64,000 nucleotides of DNA from Blastococcus xanthinilyticus (GTDB lineage Bacteria; Actinomycetota; Actinomycetes; Mycobacteriales; Geodermatophilaceae): the NCBI RefSeq assembly GCF_008124835.1, contig NZ_VNHW01000007.1, positions 1 through 64,000 of the forward strand, given 5' to 3'. Under the pieces are notes generated by a model, which saw nothing but the letters and a program-made list of their open reading frames with translations, was not told the DNA's origin and made no database searches. Every line of letters starts with the position of its first letter. The first letter of the stretch is position 1. Below, one piece after another: positions 41,811 through 50,096 of this stretch. A program made the translations under genes and the position numbers.

Positions 41811-42823
41811 GCCGTTCCCCTCAGCTCGTGCGCGACCGCGGCCTTGACCCGCGCGCCGTCGTCCTCACCCGCCGCCGAGCCCATGCCCGACAGGTTCACC
41901 CCCACCACGCCCGGCACCGCCAGCAGCGCCCGCGCCTCCGCGACCGCCGCCGCGATCCCGGCCGCCCGCGGGTCGGGGGCGGCCAGCACCCGCTCGACGA
42001 CCACGTCGTCCAGGTGCAGGCCGGGAAAGCGCTGGAGCACCCGCGCCGAGCGCTCGTCGGTGTAGACGGCCACCCCGGCCACGAACGGGAGCGTCGCGCC
42101 GGCCGCCCGCGAGGCGGCGACGAAGGCGGCCACCCGCGCCGGGCTGCGCCCGTGGTTGAGCACGCACAGCTGCGCGCCGGCCCGCTGCTTGCCCGCGACC
42201 CGGGCGGGACGCAGCTCCGTCGGCGGCGCCTCCGGCGACTCGGGGACGGCCACGGTCAGCCCGGTGTCCGCGGCGAGCGCGGCCAGCCGGGTGCCGTCGA
42301 GGTCGAAGACCTGGCTGGCGCCGGCCCGCACGCCGGGGCCGCGCGCGTCACCGGTCACGCACAGCACGCCGTCCACCCCGACCGCCGCCAGCCCGGCGAG
42401 CTCCTGCTCCAGCACGACCCGGTTGCGGTCGCGGCAGGCGAGCGTGGTCCACGGGGTCCCGCCGGCGGCGCGCACCTCGGCGGCGAGCAGCGCGGGCGGG
42501 AAGTCGGGGCGGCCGGCGTGCTCCCCGGCCAGCAGCCCGTCGGCGACCGGCGCCAGCTCGGCGACCACCCGGCGCACCGAGCCGCGGTCGAAGGGGACGA
42601 CGCTGAGATCGGCGAGCACGACCGGGCCCTGCGCCGCGGCGGCGAGCAGGACGCTGGTCGTCGCCGGTGGCTCCGGGCGCGCGTCGCCGGGCCACTCCGG
42701 GAGCGGGCCGTCCAGGAAGACGCAGCGGTGCTCGGCCACCTCGCAGCGCTCGTCGTCCCGCACCCCGCCGCACGGGCCGAACACCATGCGCTTCGGGCAG
42801 CCCGGCCGCACGGTTCCCTCCAC
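41807..42823 (-). CDS. MTHFR-like protein with N-terminal MTHFR_C cysteine domain
   Basis: About 338 residues. The first ~40 carry GCPKRMVFGPCGGVRDDERCEV...C, the cysteine pattern of the MTHFR C-terminal domain (PF12225 type), here at the N-terminus. The rest is a methylenetetrahydrofolate reductase-like TIM barrel (TTLACRDRNRVVLEQELAGLAAVGVDGVLCVTGDARG; FVAGVAVYTD). In other bacteria these modules support folate-dependent methyl transfer. It is translationally coupled to a methyltransferase, now frameshifted. GTG 42823 fits the domain edge; the start is uncertain, and a longer frame reaches 42928. Confidence 0.78.
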   Translation of the reverse strand: MEGTVRPGCPKRMVFGPCGGVRDDERCEVAEHRCVFLDGPLPEWPGDARPEPPATTSVLLAAAAQGPVVLADLSVVPFDRGSVRRVVAELAPVADGLLAGEHAGRPDFPPALLAAEVRAAGGTPWTTLACRDRNRVVLEQELAGLAAVGVDGVLCVTGDARGPGVRAGASQVFDLDGTRLAALAADTGLTVAVPESPEAPPTELRPARVAGKQRAGAQLCVLNHGRSPARVAAFVAASRAAGATLPFVAGVAVYTDERSARVLQRFPGLHLDDVVVERVLAAPDPRAAGIAAAVAEARALLAVPGVVGVNLSGMGSAAGEDDGARVKAAVAHELRGTA

Positions 42824-42878
42824 CCGCAGGGCCTGACCCGCCGACCGCCCCCCGAAACCCGGCCCGCCCGCGCGCGGG

Positions 42879-42907
42879 AAGACACGGGGCCGGCTGAGCG
42901 CTACAGT
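42879..42907 (+). promoter_or_regulatory. Promoter of the first pirin gene
   Basis: AAGACA (42879-42884), 17-nt spacer, TACAGT (42902-42907). The start would be near 42914, immediately before the palindrome at 42916-42929. Confidence 0.5.
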
Positions 42908-42915
42908 CGGCGTTA

Positions 42916-42929
42916 GTTGAGACCTCAAC
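42916..42929. promoter_or_regulatory. Palindromic operator before the pirin gene
   Basis: GTTGAG-AC-CTCAAC, perfect 6-bp arms with a 2-nt centre, between the predicted transcription start and the AAGGAGG ribosome-binding site (42931-42937). The shape suits a MarR-type repressor; pirin and related genes are often under such control. No MarR gene lies in this window. Confidence 0.65.
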
Positions 42930-42942
42930 CAAGGAGGCCGGC

Positions 42943-43953
42943 ATGCCTGCCGTGACCGTCGAGGACACCACCACCCTGCCGCGGGTCCCGCTGCCCGCCC
43001 CCCGCACGGTGCGCCGCCGCACCCGCTCGGTGACGACGGCGCCCGCCGGGTTCGAGGGCGAGGGATTCCCCGTGCGCCGCGCCTTCGCCGGCGTGGACCT
43101 GCGCGACCTGGACCCGTTCATCCACATGGACCAGATGGGCGAGGTCGAGTACGCGCCCGGCGAGCCCAAGGGCACCAGCTGGCACCCGCACCGCGGGTTC
43201 GAGACCGTCACCTACATCATCGACGGAACCTTCGAGCACGCCGACTCCCACGGGGGCGGCGGCACGATCAGCAACGGTGACACCCAGTGGATGACCGCCG
43301 GCGGCGGCGTCCTGCACATCGAGCGGCCGCCGGAGCACCTCGTGGTCAGCGGCGGCCTGTTCCACGGGCTCCAGCTGTGGGTGAACCTGCCGCGTGCCCA
43401 GAAGTGGGTCGAGCCCCGCTAACAGGACCTGCGCGCCGACTCCTCGGTGCTGCTGGCGAGCCCCGACGCCGGAGCATTCCTCCGGGTCATCGCCGGCGAC
43501 GTCGCGGGGCACACCGGGCCCGGCTCCACCTACACACCGATGGCCATGGTGCACGCGACCGTCGCCCCCGGCGCCACCCTCGACCTGCCGTGGCGGCCGG
43601 ACTTCAACGCACTGGTCTACGTGCTCTCCGGCGCCGGCTCGGTCGGCATCGACGGCGCCCCCGTGCGCACCGGTCAGCTCGCGGTGCTCGGCCCGGGCGA
43701 CACGGTGACCGTGCGGGGCGCGGAACGGCAGGAGTCGCGCACCCCCGCGCTGGACGTCGTCATCCTCGGCGGCGCCCCGATCCGGGAGCCGATCGCCATG
43801 TACGGGCCGTTCGTCATGAACACCCGCCAGGAGGTCATGGACGCGTTCACCGACTTCTCCGCCGGCCGGCTGGGCTCGATCCCGGCCCAGCGGGTGGAGG
43901 GACCGGCTCCGCACGCCGACGTCCGGGGCGAGACTGGGCAGACGCCGGCCTGA
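42943..43953 (+). pseudogene. Pirin family protein with in-frame stop
   Basis: A 336-residue pirin frame (bicupin; FIHMDQMGEVEYAPGEPKG, WHPHRGFETVTYIIDG with His/Glu metal ligands, LQLWVNLPRAQKW) interrupted at codon 160 by TAA (43420-43422), where pirins usually have Tyr in a P-x-Y-Q-x-L sequence. The frame then continues without shift (QDLRADSSVLLASPDAGAFL...) through the second cupin to TGA at 43951. A single TAC/TAT to TAA change explains it. The strong promoter, operator and AAGGAGG site remain intact. The 159-residue N-terminal cupin could still be made. Confidence 0.85.
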
Positions 43954-43980
43954 CGCCCGGCGCCGAGGAAGGGACGAGCG

Positions 43981-44949
43981 ATGAGCAACCTTGACCGCCG
44001 ACCACCGGCGCGCGACCTGGGCGGGCTCGACGGCACCACCTCCGGGCCGGTGCTCGACCTGCTCCCGGGCAAGGAGGTGCTGCTCGGCGAGAGCACGCGG
44101 GTGCGCCGGCTGCTGCCCACGCTCGGCCGGCGCATGGTCGGCGCCTGGGTCTTCGTCGACCACTACGGCCCCGACGACATCGCCGCGGGGCCGGGCATGC
44201 AGGTGGCCCCGCACCCGCACACCGGGCTGCAGACGGTGTCGTGGCTGCTGGACGGCGAGATCCACCACCGCGACTCCCTCGGCAGCGACGTGCGGTTCCG
44301 GCCCGGCGAGCTGGCGCTCATGACCGCCGGGCACGGGATCGCGCACTCCGAGCAGTCACCGGCGACCCATCCGCGGTTCCTGCACGGGGCCCAGCTGTGG
44401 GTGGCGTTGCCGGAGGCCGACCGCGAGGTGGCCCCGCACTTCGAGCACCACGGCGCACTGCCCGGCTTCACCTCCGACGGCCTCACGGCCACGGTGCTCA
44501 TGGGCTCCTTCGGCGGGGCGACGTCGCCAGGGCGCGCCTACACGCCCCTGGTCGGGGTCGACCTGGCCCTCACCGCCGGCGCCGACGTGGAGATCCCGCT
44601 GGAGCCCGGCTTCGAGTACGGGCTGCTCGCGTCGTCGGGGTCGGCCTCGGTGGACGACGTCCCGCTCGAGCCCGGCGCGATGCTCTACCTGGGCACCGGC
44701 CGCCGCACGCTGCGGGTGCGCGCCGGCTCGGCGTCCCGGCTGCTGCTGCTCGGCGGCGAGCCGTTCGAGGAGCGCCTGGTCATGTGGTGGAACTTCATCG
44801 GCCGGACGGGCGAGGAGATCGCCGGCTACACCGAGCAGTGGAGCGCCGAGTCGCAGCGGTTCGGCACGGTCGTCGGCTACGACGGCGACCGGCTGGAGGC
44901 CCCACCGCTGCCGCCGGTCGCGCTCCGGCCGCGCGGCCGGGTCCGCTGA
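43981..44949 (+). CDS. Pirin family protein (intact paralogue)
   Basis: A 322-residue bicupin: VLLGESTRVRRLLPTLGRRMVGAWVFVDHYGP, then PHPHTGLQTVSWLLDGEIHHRDSLG with metal-ligand histidines, and MTAGHGIAHSEQSP. The C-terminal cupin covers ~195-300. Some pirins have quercetin 2,3-dioxygenase activity; others are redox-sensitive transcription cofactors. It lies 27 nt after the broken pirin on the same strand and probably shares its promoter; the two are diverged paralogues, so full redundancy is not assured. Confidence 0.88.
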   Translation: MSNLDRRPPARDLGGLDGTTSGPVLDLLPGKEVLLGESTRVRRLLPTLGRRMVGAWVFVDHYGPDDIAAGPGMQVAPHPHTGLQTVSWLLDGEIHHRDSLGSDVRFRPGELALMTAGHGIAHSEQSPATHPRFLHGAQLWVALPEADREVAPHFEHHGALPGFTSDGLTATVLMGSFGGATSPGRAYTPLVGVDLALTAGADVEIPLEPGFEYGLLASSGSASVDDVPLEPGAMLYLGTGRRTLRVRAGSASRLLLLGGEPFEERLVMWWNFIGRTGEEIAGYTEQWSAESQRFGTVVGYDGDRLEAPPLPPVALRPRGRVR

Positions 44950-44963
44950 GGCAGGCTGCGCCC

Positions 44964-45398
44964 ATGACTTCCTCCCCCGGCCCGGACCCGCGGCTGCTGG
45001 CCTTCGTCGCCGACCAGCGCTGGGGTGTGCTGGCCACCGTCAAGCGCGACGGCCGGCCGCAGCTGTCCAACGTCGGCTACGCCTGGGACGACGGCCTGAT
45101 CCGCGTCTCGGTGACCGCCGACCGCGCGAAGACCCGCAACCTGCAGCGCGACCCGCGGGTGACCCTGCACGTCGCGTCGAAGGACTTCTGGACCTGGGTC
45201 GCCGTCGAGGGCACCGCCGAGCTCACCCCGGTCGCGCAGGACCCGCACGACGCCGCGGTCGAGGAGCTCATCGCCTACTACCGCGGCGTCTCCGGCGAGC
45301 ACGAGGACTGGGACGAGTACCGCGCGGCGATGGTCGCCGACCGGCGGCTGGTCGTGCGCTTCCGGCCCGAGCACGCCTACGGCCAGCTGCCCGGCTGA
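44964..45398 (+). CDS. PPOX-class F420-dependent oxidoreductase
   Basis: A 144-residue split beta-barrel protein. WGVLATVKRDGRPQLSNVGYAWDDG and the RAKTRNLQRDPRVTLHV segment with the basic phosphate-binding residues are those of the flavin/deazaflavin oxidoreductases that use F420 in actinobacteria. It probably reduces small organic substrates; target unknown. ATG 44964 lies 14 nt after the pirin stop, so it may be co-transcribed with the pirin genes. Confidence 0.88.
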   Translation: MTSSPGPDPRLLAFVADQRWGVLATVKRDGRPQLSNVGYAWDDGLIRVSVTADRAKTRNLQRDPRVTLHVASKDFWTWVAVEGTAELTPVAQDPHDAAVEELIAYYRGVSGEHEDWDEYRAAMVADRRLVVRFRPEHAYGQLPG

Positions 45399-45407
45399 CC
45401 CCGGACC

Positions 45408-45432
45408 GCCGGTGCGCCCCGCTCGCACCGGC
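45408..45432. terminator. Bidirectional terminator between F420 oxidoreductase and VOC genes
   Basis: GCCGGTGCG (45408-45416), 7-nt loop, CGCACCGGC (45424-45432), between convergent genes, with further outer CCCCGG/CCGGGG pairing possible. Confidence 0.7.
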
Positions 45433-45445
45433 TGCCGGGGAGAGC

Positions 45446-46204
45446 TCATCCGGCCGGGACCTCCATGACGGAGAACGAGGCGCCCCACGGGTCCGCGACG
45501 ACCGCGAACCGGCCGTATTCGGTGTCCTCCGCGGGGAGCAGCACCTTTCCGCCCGCGGAGGTCACCGTGGCGACCGCACCGTCGGTGGAGGTCACCGCGA
45601 AGCAGGTCGACCACCCCTTCGGCACGCCGGGGACGGCGCCGCCGAGCCCGCCGAGCGGATCGCCGCCGGTGGCGAAGGTGGTGTAGCCCTCGCCGGCGGG
45701 GATCGCCTCGAACCGGAACCCGAAGACGGCGCCGTAGAACGCCCGCGCCGCATCCGGGTCGTCGACCGCCGCCTCGTTCCAGACCAGCGAGCCCGGCTCG
45801 TTGTAGCGCTGCACGCCGGTGTGCTCGCCGGACTGCCACAGGCCGAACGGATGACCCTGCGGGTCGAGCGCGACGACCATCGTGCCCAACGGCCCGACCT
45901 CCATCGGCTCGACCACGACCGTGCCCCCGGCCTCGCGGATCCGGGTCACCGTGGCCGCCGCGTCGTCCGTCGCGAAGTACGTGGTCCAGCGGGGCGGGTC
46001 GTCCGGGTCCATCTGCGGGCCGAGGCCGGCGACCTGCGCCCCGTCCTTCTCCGCGTTCAGGTAGCCGCCGAACTCCTCGTCCCCGCCGGTGTACTCCCAG
46101 CCGAGCAGCGCGGCGTAGAACTCCTTCGCCGCCGCCAGGTCGGCTGCGCCGTAGTCCACCCAGCACGGTGTGCCGGCCGGCCAGGGGGTGTCTCGCATGG
46201 GCAT
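45446..46204 (-). CDS. VOC family protein with two glyoxalase-like modules
   Basis: A 252-residue protein made of two tandem vicinal-oxygen-chelate domains: residues ~10-125 (CWVDYGAADLAAAKEFYAALLGWEY ... VVALDPQGHPFGLWQ) and ~135-250 (SLVWNEAAVDDPDAARAFYGAVFGF ... VVADPWGASFSVME). Such double-module proteins are common in actinobacteria and bind small molecules or divalent metals; the catalytic role is unassigned. AAGGAGG lies 5 nt before the ATG. Confidence 0.87.
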   Translation of the reverse strand: MPMRDTPWPAGTPCWVDYGAADLAAAKEFYAALLGWEYTGGDEEFGGYLNAEKDGAQVAGLGPQMDPDDPPRWTTYFATDDAAATVTRIREAGGTVVVEPMEVGPLGTMVVALDPQGHPFGLWQSGEHTGVQRYNEPGSLVWNEAAVDDPDAARAFYGAVFGFRFEAIPAGEGYTTFATGGDPLGGLGGAVPGVPKGWSTCFAVTSTDGAVATVTSAGGKVLLPAEDTEYGRFAVVADPWGASFSVMEVPAG

Positions 46205-46280
46205 GGTTGCCTCCTTCAGGTGTGAGGGAGGTCACCGTCCCACCGGGGGCCGACAGTTCGGGGCGTCCGCGACGCGGCGG

Positions 46281-48368
46281 TCAGAACCGCCCGCCGCCGG
46301 ACCGGCCACCGCCGCCGAACGAGCCGCCGCCGGACCGGCCGCCGCCGCCGAAGGACCCACCGCCGGACCGGCCGCCGAACCCACCACCACCGAAGCCGCC
46401 ACCGCCGAGGCCGCCGCCGGAGAAACCGCCGCCGAACCCCCCGCGGCGCCCGCCGCCGAGCAGGATCCCGCCGAGCACCAGGCTGCCGAGGTCGACCCCG
46501 CCGCGGCGGTACCCGCCGCCGTAGCCGCCGCCCATGCCGCCGGGGCCGTACCCCCCGTAGCCGGAGTTCCAGTCGTCCACGTCCTCCACCGCCAGGTCCA
46601 GCGCGTGCTGGGCGAGCAGCCCGGCCTGCTGGGCCTCCCGCAGCGCGCTCACCGGATCGGTGCGGCCCAGCTCGACGGCGGCCTCCAGGTGCCGCTGCGC
46701 CTCGGCCAGCCGGGTGCGCGCCTCGGGACCCACCGCACCGCGCCGGGTGTCGATGAAGTCGCCGGCCGCGGCCACCGCCGAACGGGCGCTGAGCAGCGCC
46801 TGGTCCAGCGCCGCGGCAGCCCGCCGGGCCTGGGTCTGCGCGTCGCGGGCCGCCGACAGCGTCTGCTCCAGCGCGGCGTCGGCGTCCTCGAGCTGGCGGA
46901 GCGCGGCCAGCGGGTTCCCCGGCGTGCCGTCGGCCGGGCGCAGCGCGGCGTCCGCGGCGGCCAGGGCCGCCTCGGCCCGGGCGATCTGCGGCTGCAGGCC
47001 GCTGCGGTCGCCGGCGGCCACCAGGGCGCGGGCCTCGGCGAGGTCCTTCTCCGTCTCCGCCCGCGCGTCGGCCACCCGGGCCGCGGCCGCGTCCAGGTCG
47101 GCGGCCAGCCGGCCCACCGCGTCGAGCAGGGTGCCGGTCTGCGCGACCGCGTCCTCGGCGGCGCGGATGTCCCCGACGGCGTCGCCGCTGCGCCCGGCGG
47201 CGAGCGCCTCGCGGGCCTCGCGCACCTCCTGGTCGGCGGCGTCCAGGCGAGCCCCGGCCTCGCGCACGTTGTCGGCGACCGCGGTGACGGCGGAGCCGGA
47301 GAACCGCTGCCGGAGCCCGGTGAGCCGCTGCTCCTCCTCCGGCAGCCGCCCGCGCAGCGCCGCGATACGCGGCTCGAGGCCGGCCAGCACCGCCGGGGCG
47401 GTCCGCTCCAGGTCGCGGAGCTGCTCGAACGCCGCGCTCTGCTCGTCGAGCCGCGCGTCGGCGGCCTGGGTCAGCGCCAGGATCTCGGCGAGCATCCGCC
47501 GGGTGGTCGGCTCGTCCTCCGAAACCTCGTCGTCCAGCTCCTGCCGGATGGCGAAGGCGCGCCCGACCTCGGCCCTGGACTGCGCGAGCGCCGCACCGAA
47601 GCCCGCGACGGCGTCCTCCCCGTACTGCGAGCGGGCGAAGTCCAGGTCCAGCTGGGAGGTCTTCACCGCCTCGTCCATCTCCAGCAGCGCCTCGCTCGCC
47701 CGGCCCTGCAGCTCGTCGGTGGGCACGCCCTCGTACGGGTCGGGCGCCGGCCGCTGCCGGCCCGCGGGGAGCGCGCCGCCGGCTCGGTTCCGGCGGGACC
47801 GGCTGACCAGGTAGGCGCCGCCGCCGACGACCGCGATGCCACCGATCACCAGCAGCGGCCCCACCCCGCTGGAGCCGCCGTCGGATGCGGACTCCGCCGG
47901 CTGCCCGGTCGCCGTCCCCTCCGTGCGCAGGAGGTCGGCGAAGGCGGCCACGCCGCCGGCCCAGTCGCCGGCCGTGAACTCCGGGGAGACCCGCTCGCCG
48001 GCCAGGTCGTCGAGCTCCCCAGCGGTGAGGGGGAAGTCCGCCGGCTTCAGCGTGCCGTACAGGCCGTCGTCGACGGCGACGGCGAGCAGGGCGTCATCCT
48101 CGGAGAGCTGGCTGAGCTCCGCGGTCGCCTGCGCCCACTCCGACCGGTCGGCATCGTCGAAGCTGGACACGAAGACCACGTGCAGCTCGGTGCCGGTGTC
48201 CGACCGCAGCTCGTCGATGGTGTTCTCGACCGCCGTCGTGCTGCCGTCGAGCACGCCCACCTCGTCGACGACCTGGTCGGTCAGCCGGAAGGGTGGCACC
48301 GCGTGCGCCGGGCCGCCGGCGAGCAGGAGCACGGCGAGCACTCCCAGGACGACGCACAGCCGGCGCAC
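46281..48368 (-). CDS. Exported TPM-domain protein with coiled coil and glycine-rich tail
   Basis: A 695-residue membrane protein. The signal peptide ends near GGPAHA (residue ~23). A TPM domain (TLP18.3/Psb32/MOLO-1, residues ~30-165; LTDQVVDEVGVLD, LLAVAVDDGLYG) is followed by one membrane helix (GPLLVIGGIAVVGGGAYLV, ~170-188), a long Ala/Glu/Arg-rich helical region (~225-600) and a tail of about 90 residues made of GGGF/GGGS/GGYG repeats. The tail would be cytoplasmic and disordered. Function unknown; TPM proteins are linked to repair or maintenance of membrane complexes. AGGAGG precedes the GTG. Confidence 0.85.
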   Translation of the reverse strand: MRRLCVVLGVLAVLLLAGGPAHAVPPFRLTDQVVDEVGVLDGSTTAVENTIDELRSDTGTELHVVFVSSFDDADRSEWAQATAELSQLSEDDALLAVAVDDGLYGTLKPADFPLTAGELDDLAGERVSPEFTAGDWAGGVAAFADLLRTEGTATGQPAESASDGGSSGVGPLLVIGGIAVVGGGAYLVSRSRRNRAGGALPAGRQRPAPDPYEGVPTDELQGRASEALLEMDEAVKTSQLDLDFARSQYGEDAVAGFGAALAQSRAEVGRAFAIRQELDDEVSEDEPTTRRMLAEILALTQAADARLDEQSAAFEQLRDLERTAPAVLAGLEPRIAALRGRLPEEEQRLTGLRQRFSGSAVTAVADNVREAGARLDAADQEVREAREALAAGRSGDAVGDIRAAEDAVAQTGTLLDAVGRLAADLDAAAARVADARAETEKDLAEARALVAAGDRSGLQPQIARAEAALAAADAALRPADGTPGNPLAALRQLEDADAALEQTLSAARDAQTQARRAAAALDQALLSARSAVAAAGDFIDTRRGAVGPEARTRLAEAQRHLEAAVELGRTDPVSALREAQQAGLLAQHALDLAVEDVDDWNSGYGGYGPGGMGGGYGGGYRRGGVDLGSLVLGGILLGGGRRGGFGGGFSGGGLGGGGFGGGGFGGRSGGGSFGGGGRSGGGSFGGGGRSGGGRF

Positions 48369-48485
48369 GGATACCTCCTGGAAGGGCGACCTCGAACCCG
48401 GACGACCCTACCGACGGGCGAGGCGTCCGGCCCGGCAGCGCTGGGTAGGCCCGGTGCACCGCCGTCGCCGCACCGAGGAGACCCC

Positions 48486-48863
48486 GTGCCCCAGCCCGAC
48501 TCCGTCCCCGCCGCCGACCTGCCTCCGGGAACGGTGCGCCGCGTCGGCGACTGGGCCGTGGGCAACCGGGGCGCCGGCCCCGACGGGGACGACCGGTACT
48601 TCGCCGTCTCCCGGATCTGCCGGCACCAGCTGGCCGACCTCGCCGAGGGCTCGGTCGACGCCGACGGGTGCCTGGTCTGCCCGTGGCACCAGAGCCGCTA
48701 CGACGTGCGCACCGGCGAGATGGTCGAGGGACCGCGCGGGTTCCTCGGCTACCACGGGCCGACGCCGGTCTACAGCGGCCTGGTCCGGCTGCTCGGCAGC
48801 ATCGCCCGACTCCGCGTGCGCCGGGCGGTCCGCACGGGGGACGACGTCGTCGTCACCGACTGA
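48486..48863 (+). CDS. Rieske [2Fe-2S] domain protein
   Basis: A 125-residue soluble protein with the Rieske cluster motif CRHQ and CPWH spaced 17 residues apart (residues ~45 and 64), close to the ferredoxin component of dioxygenases and nitrite-reductase small subunits. GAGGAG precedes the GTG at 48486. No oxygenase partner is adjacent, so its electron donor and acceptor are unknown. Ends directly at the second dispersed palindromic element. Confidence 0.86.
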   Translation: MPQPDSVPAADLPPGTVRRVGDWAVGNRGAGPDGDDRYFAVSRICRHQLADLAEGSVDADGCLVCPWHQSRYDVRTGEMVEGPRGFLGYHGPTPVYSGLVRLLGSIARLRVRRAVRTGDDVVVTD

Positions 48864-48922
48864 GGCATAGGAAGCTATACACCCGTTTCCGGCGCTGAGA
48901 CGCACGTATAGCTTCCTATGCC
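48864..48922. repeat. Dispersed 59-bp palindromic element, copy 2
   Basis: GGCATAGGAAGCTATAC (48864-48880) and GTATAGCTTCCTATGCC (48906-48922) form a perfect 17-bp inverted repeat around 25 nt that contain an inner pairing (CGTTTC with GAGACG). Same family as 2414-2472, inserted in the opposite orientation relative to the centre sequence. It abuts the Rieske stop codon and ends 16 nt before the ABC transporter stop, again between convergent genes. Confidence 0.88.
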
Positions 48923-48938
48923 CCAGAGTTCGCTGCGG

Positions 48939-50096
48939 TCAGCCCTGCTCCTGCCGCGGCAGGGGCTCGTCGCGGCCGAGGAACGGGGTCGGGTCGTCGT
49001 CCCGGGGATGCGCGCCCGAACCCGGCCGGGAGGCGGCACCGGCGTGCAGCACCTCCTCGGGCGACCGCGGCCGCAGCGCGCCGTCGCGGATCTCCTCTGC
49101 CCAGTGGCAGCTGACCAGCCGTCCCGGGCCCAGCTCCCGCAGCACGGGCACCTCGTCGTCGCAGCGCGTCTCCTGCCGCCACGGGCAGCGGGTGTGGAAC
49201 CGGCAGCCGCTGGGCGGGTCGGCCGGCGACGGCAGGTCACCGGCCAGCAGGATCCGCTCCCGCTGCTCCTCGATCTCCGGGTCGGGCACCGGCACGGCGC
49301 TCATCAACGCCCGGGTGTAGGGGTGCAGCGGCTGCTCGTAGAGGTCGTCGGCCGGCGCCTGCTCCACCAGCGAGCCGAGGTACATGACGCCGACGACGTC
49401 GCTGATGTGCCGGACGACGGCCAGGTCGTGGGCGATGATCAGGTAGGTGAGCCCCAGCCGCTCCTGCAGCTCCTCGAGCAGGTTGAGCACCTGGGCCTGC
49501 ACAGACACGTCGAGCGCGGACACCGGCTCGTCGGCGATCAGCAGGTCCGGCTCGAGCGCGACGGCACGGGCGATACCGATCCGCTGCCGCTGGCCGCCGG
49601 AGAACTCGTGCGGGTAGCGGCGCAGCGCGGCCGATGGCAGCCCGACGGCGTCCAGCAGGCCGCGGATCTTCTCCGCGATCCCGGCCTTGCCCCCGGCCAG
49701 CCCGTGTGCGCGCAGCGGCTCCGAGAGCAGCGACTCCACGTTCTGTCGCGGGTCCAGGCTGCCGAGCGGGTCCTGGAACACCATCTGCATCCGCTGGCGC
49801 ATCTGCCGGAGCGGCTCGCCCTTCAGGGCGGCGACGTCCGTGCCGTCGAACAGCACCCGGCCGGAGGTGGGCTCCTCCAGCCGCAGGATGGCGCGGCCCA
49901 GCGTCGACTTGCCGCAGCCGGACTCCCCCACCAGCCCGTAGGTGGCGCCCCGTGGCACGGTGAGCGAGACGCCGTCCACGGCCTGGACGTGGCCGACCGT
50001 GCGGTCGAAGAAGATTCCCTTCCTGATCGGGAAGTGGACCTTGAGGTCCTCCACCCGGAGCAGGTCGTCCTGGCCGGCGATCGGGACGGCGGTCAT
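48939..50096 (-). CDS. Oligopeptide/dipeptide ABC transporter, ATP-binding protein (DppF type)
   Basis: A 385-residue ATPase. Walker [19 protein letters not shown] near residue 55, signature [15 protein letters not shown] near 165, Walker [15 protein letters not shown], then the oligo_HPY C-terminal region ([14 protein letters not shown]) and the C-x6-C-x7-C Fe-S-like motif ([10 protein letters not shown]...CDDEVP) typical of Opp/Dpp ATPases. It ends in a disordered ~50-residue tail. ATG overlaps the DppD-type stop (ATGA). Last gene of the five-gene operon. Confidence 0.92.
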   Translation of the reverse strand: MTAVPIAGQDDLLRVEDLKVHFPIRKGIFFDRTVGHVQAVDGVSLTVPRGATYGLVGESGCGKSTLGRAILRLEEPTSGRVLFDGTDVAALKGEPLRQMRQRMQMVFQDPLGSLDPRQNVESLLSEPLRAHGLAGGKAGIAEKIRGLLDAVGLPSAALRRYPHEFSGGQRQRIGIARAVALEPDLLIADEPVSALDVSVQAQVLNLLEELQERLGLTYLIIAHDLAVVRHISDVVGVMYLGSLVEQAPADDLYEQPLHPYTRALMSAVPVPDPEIEEQRERILLAGDLPSPADPPSGCRFHTRCPWRQETRCDDEVPVLRELGPGRLVSCHWAEEIRDGALRPRSPEEVLHAGAASRPGSGAHPRDDDPTPFLGRDEPLPRQEQG

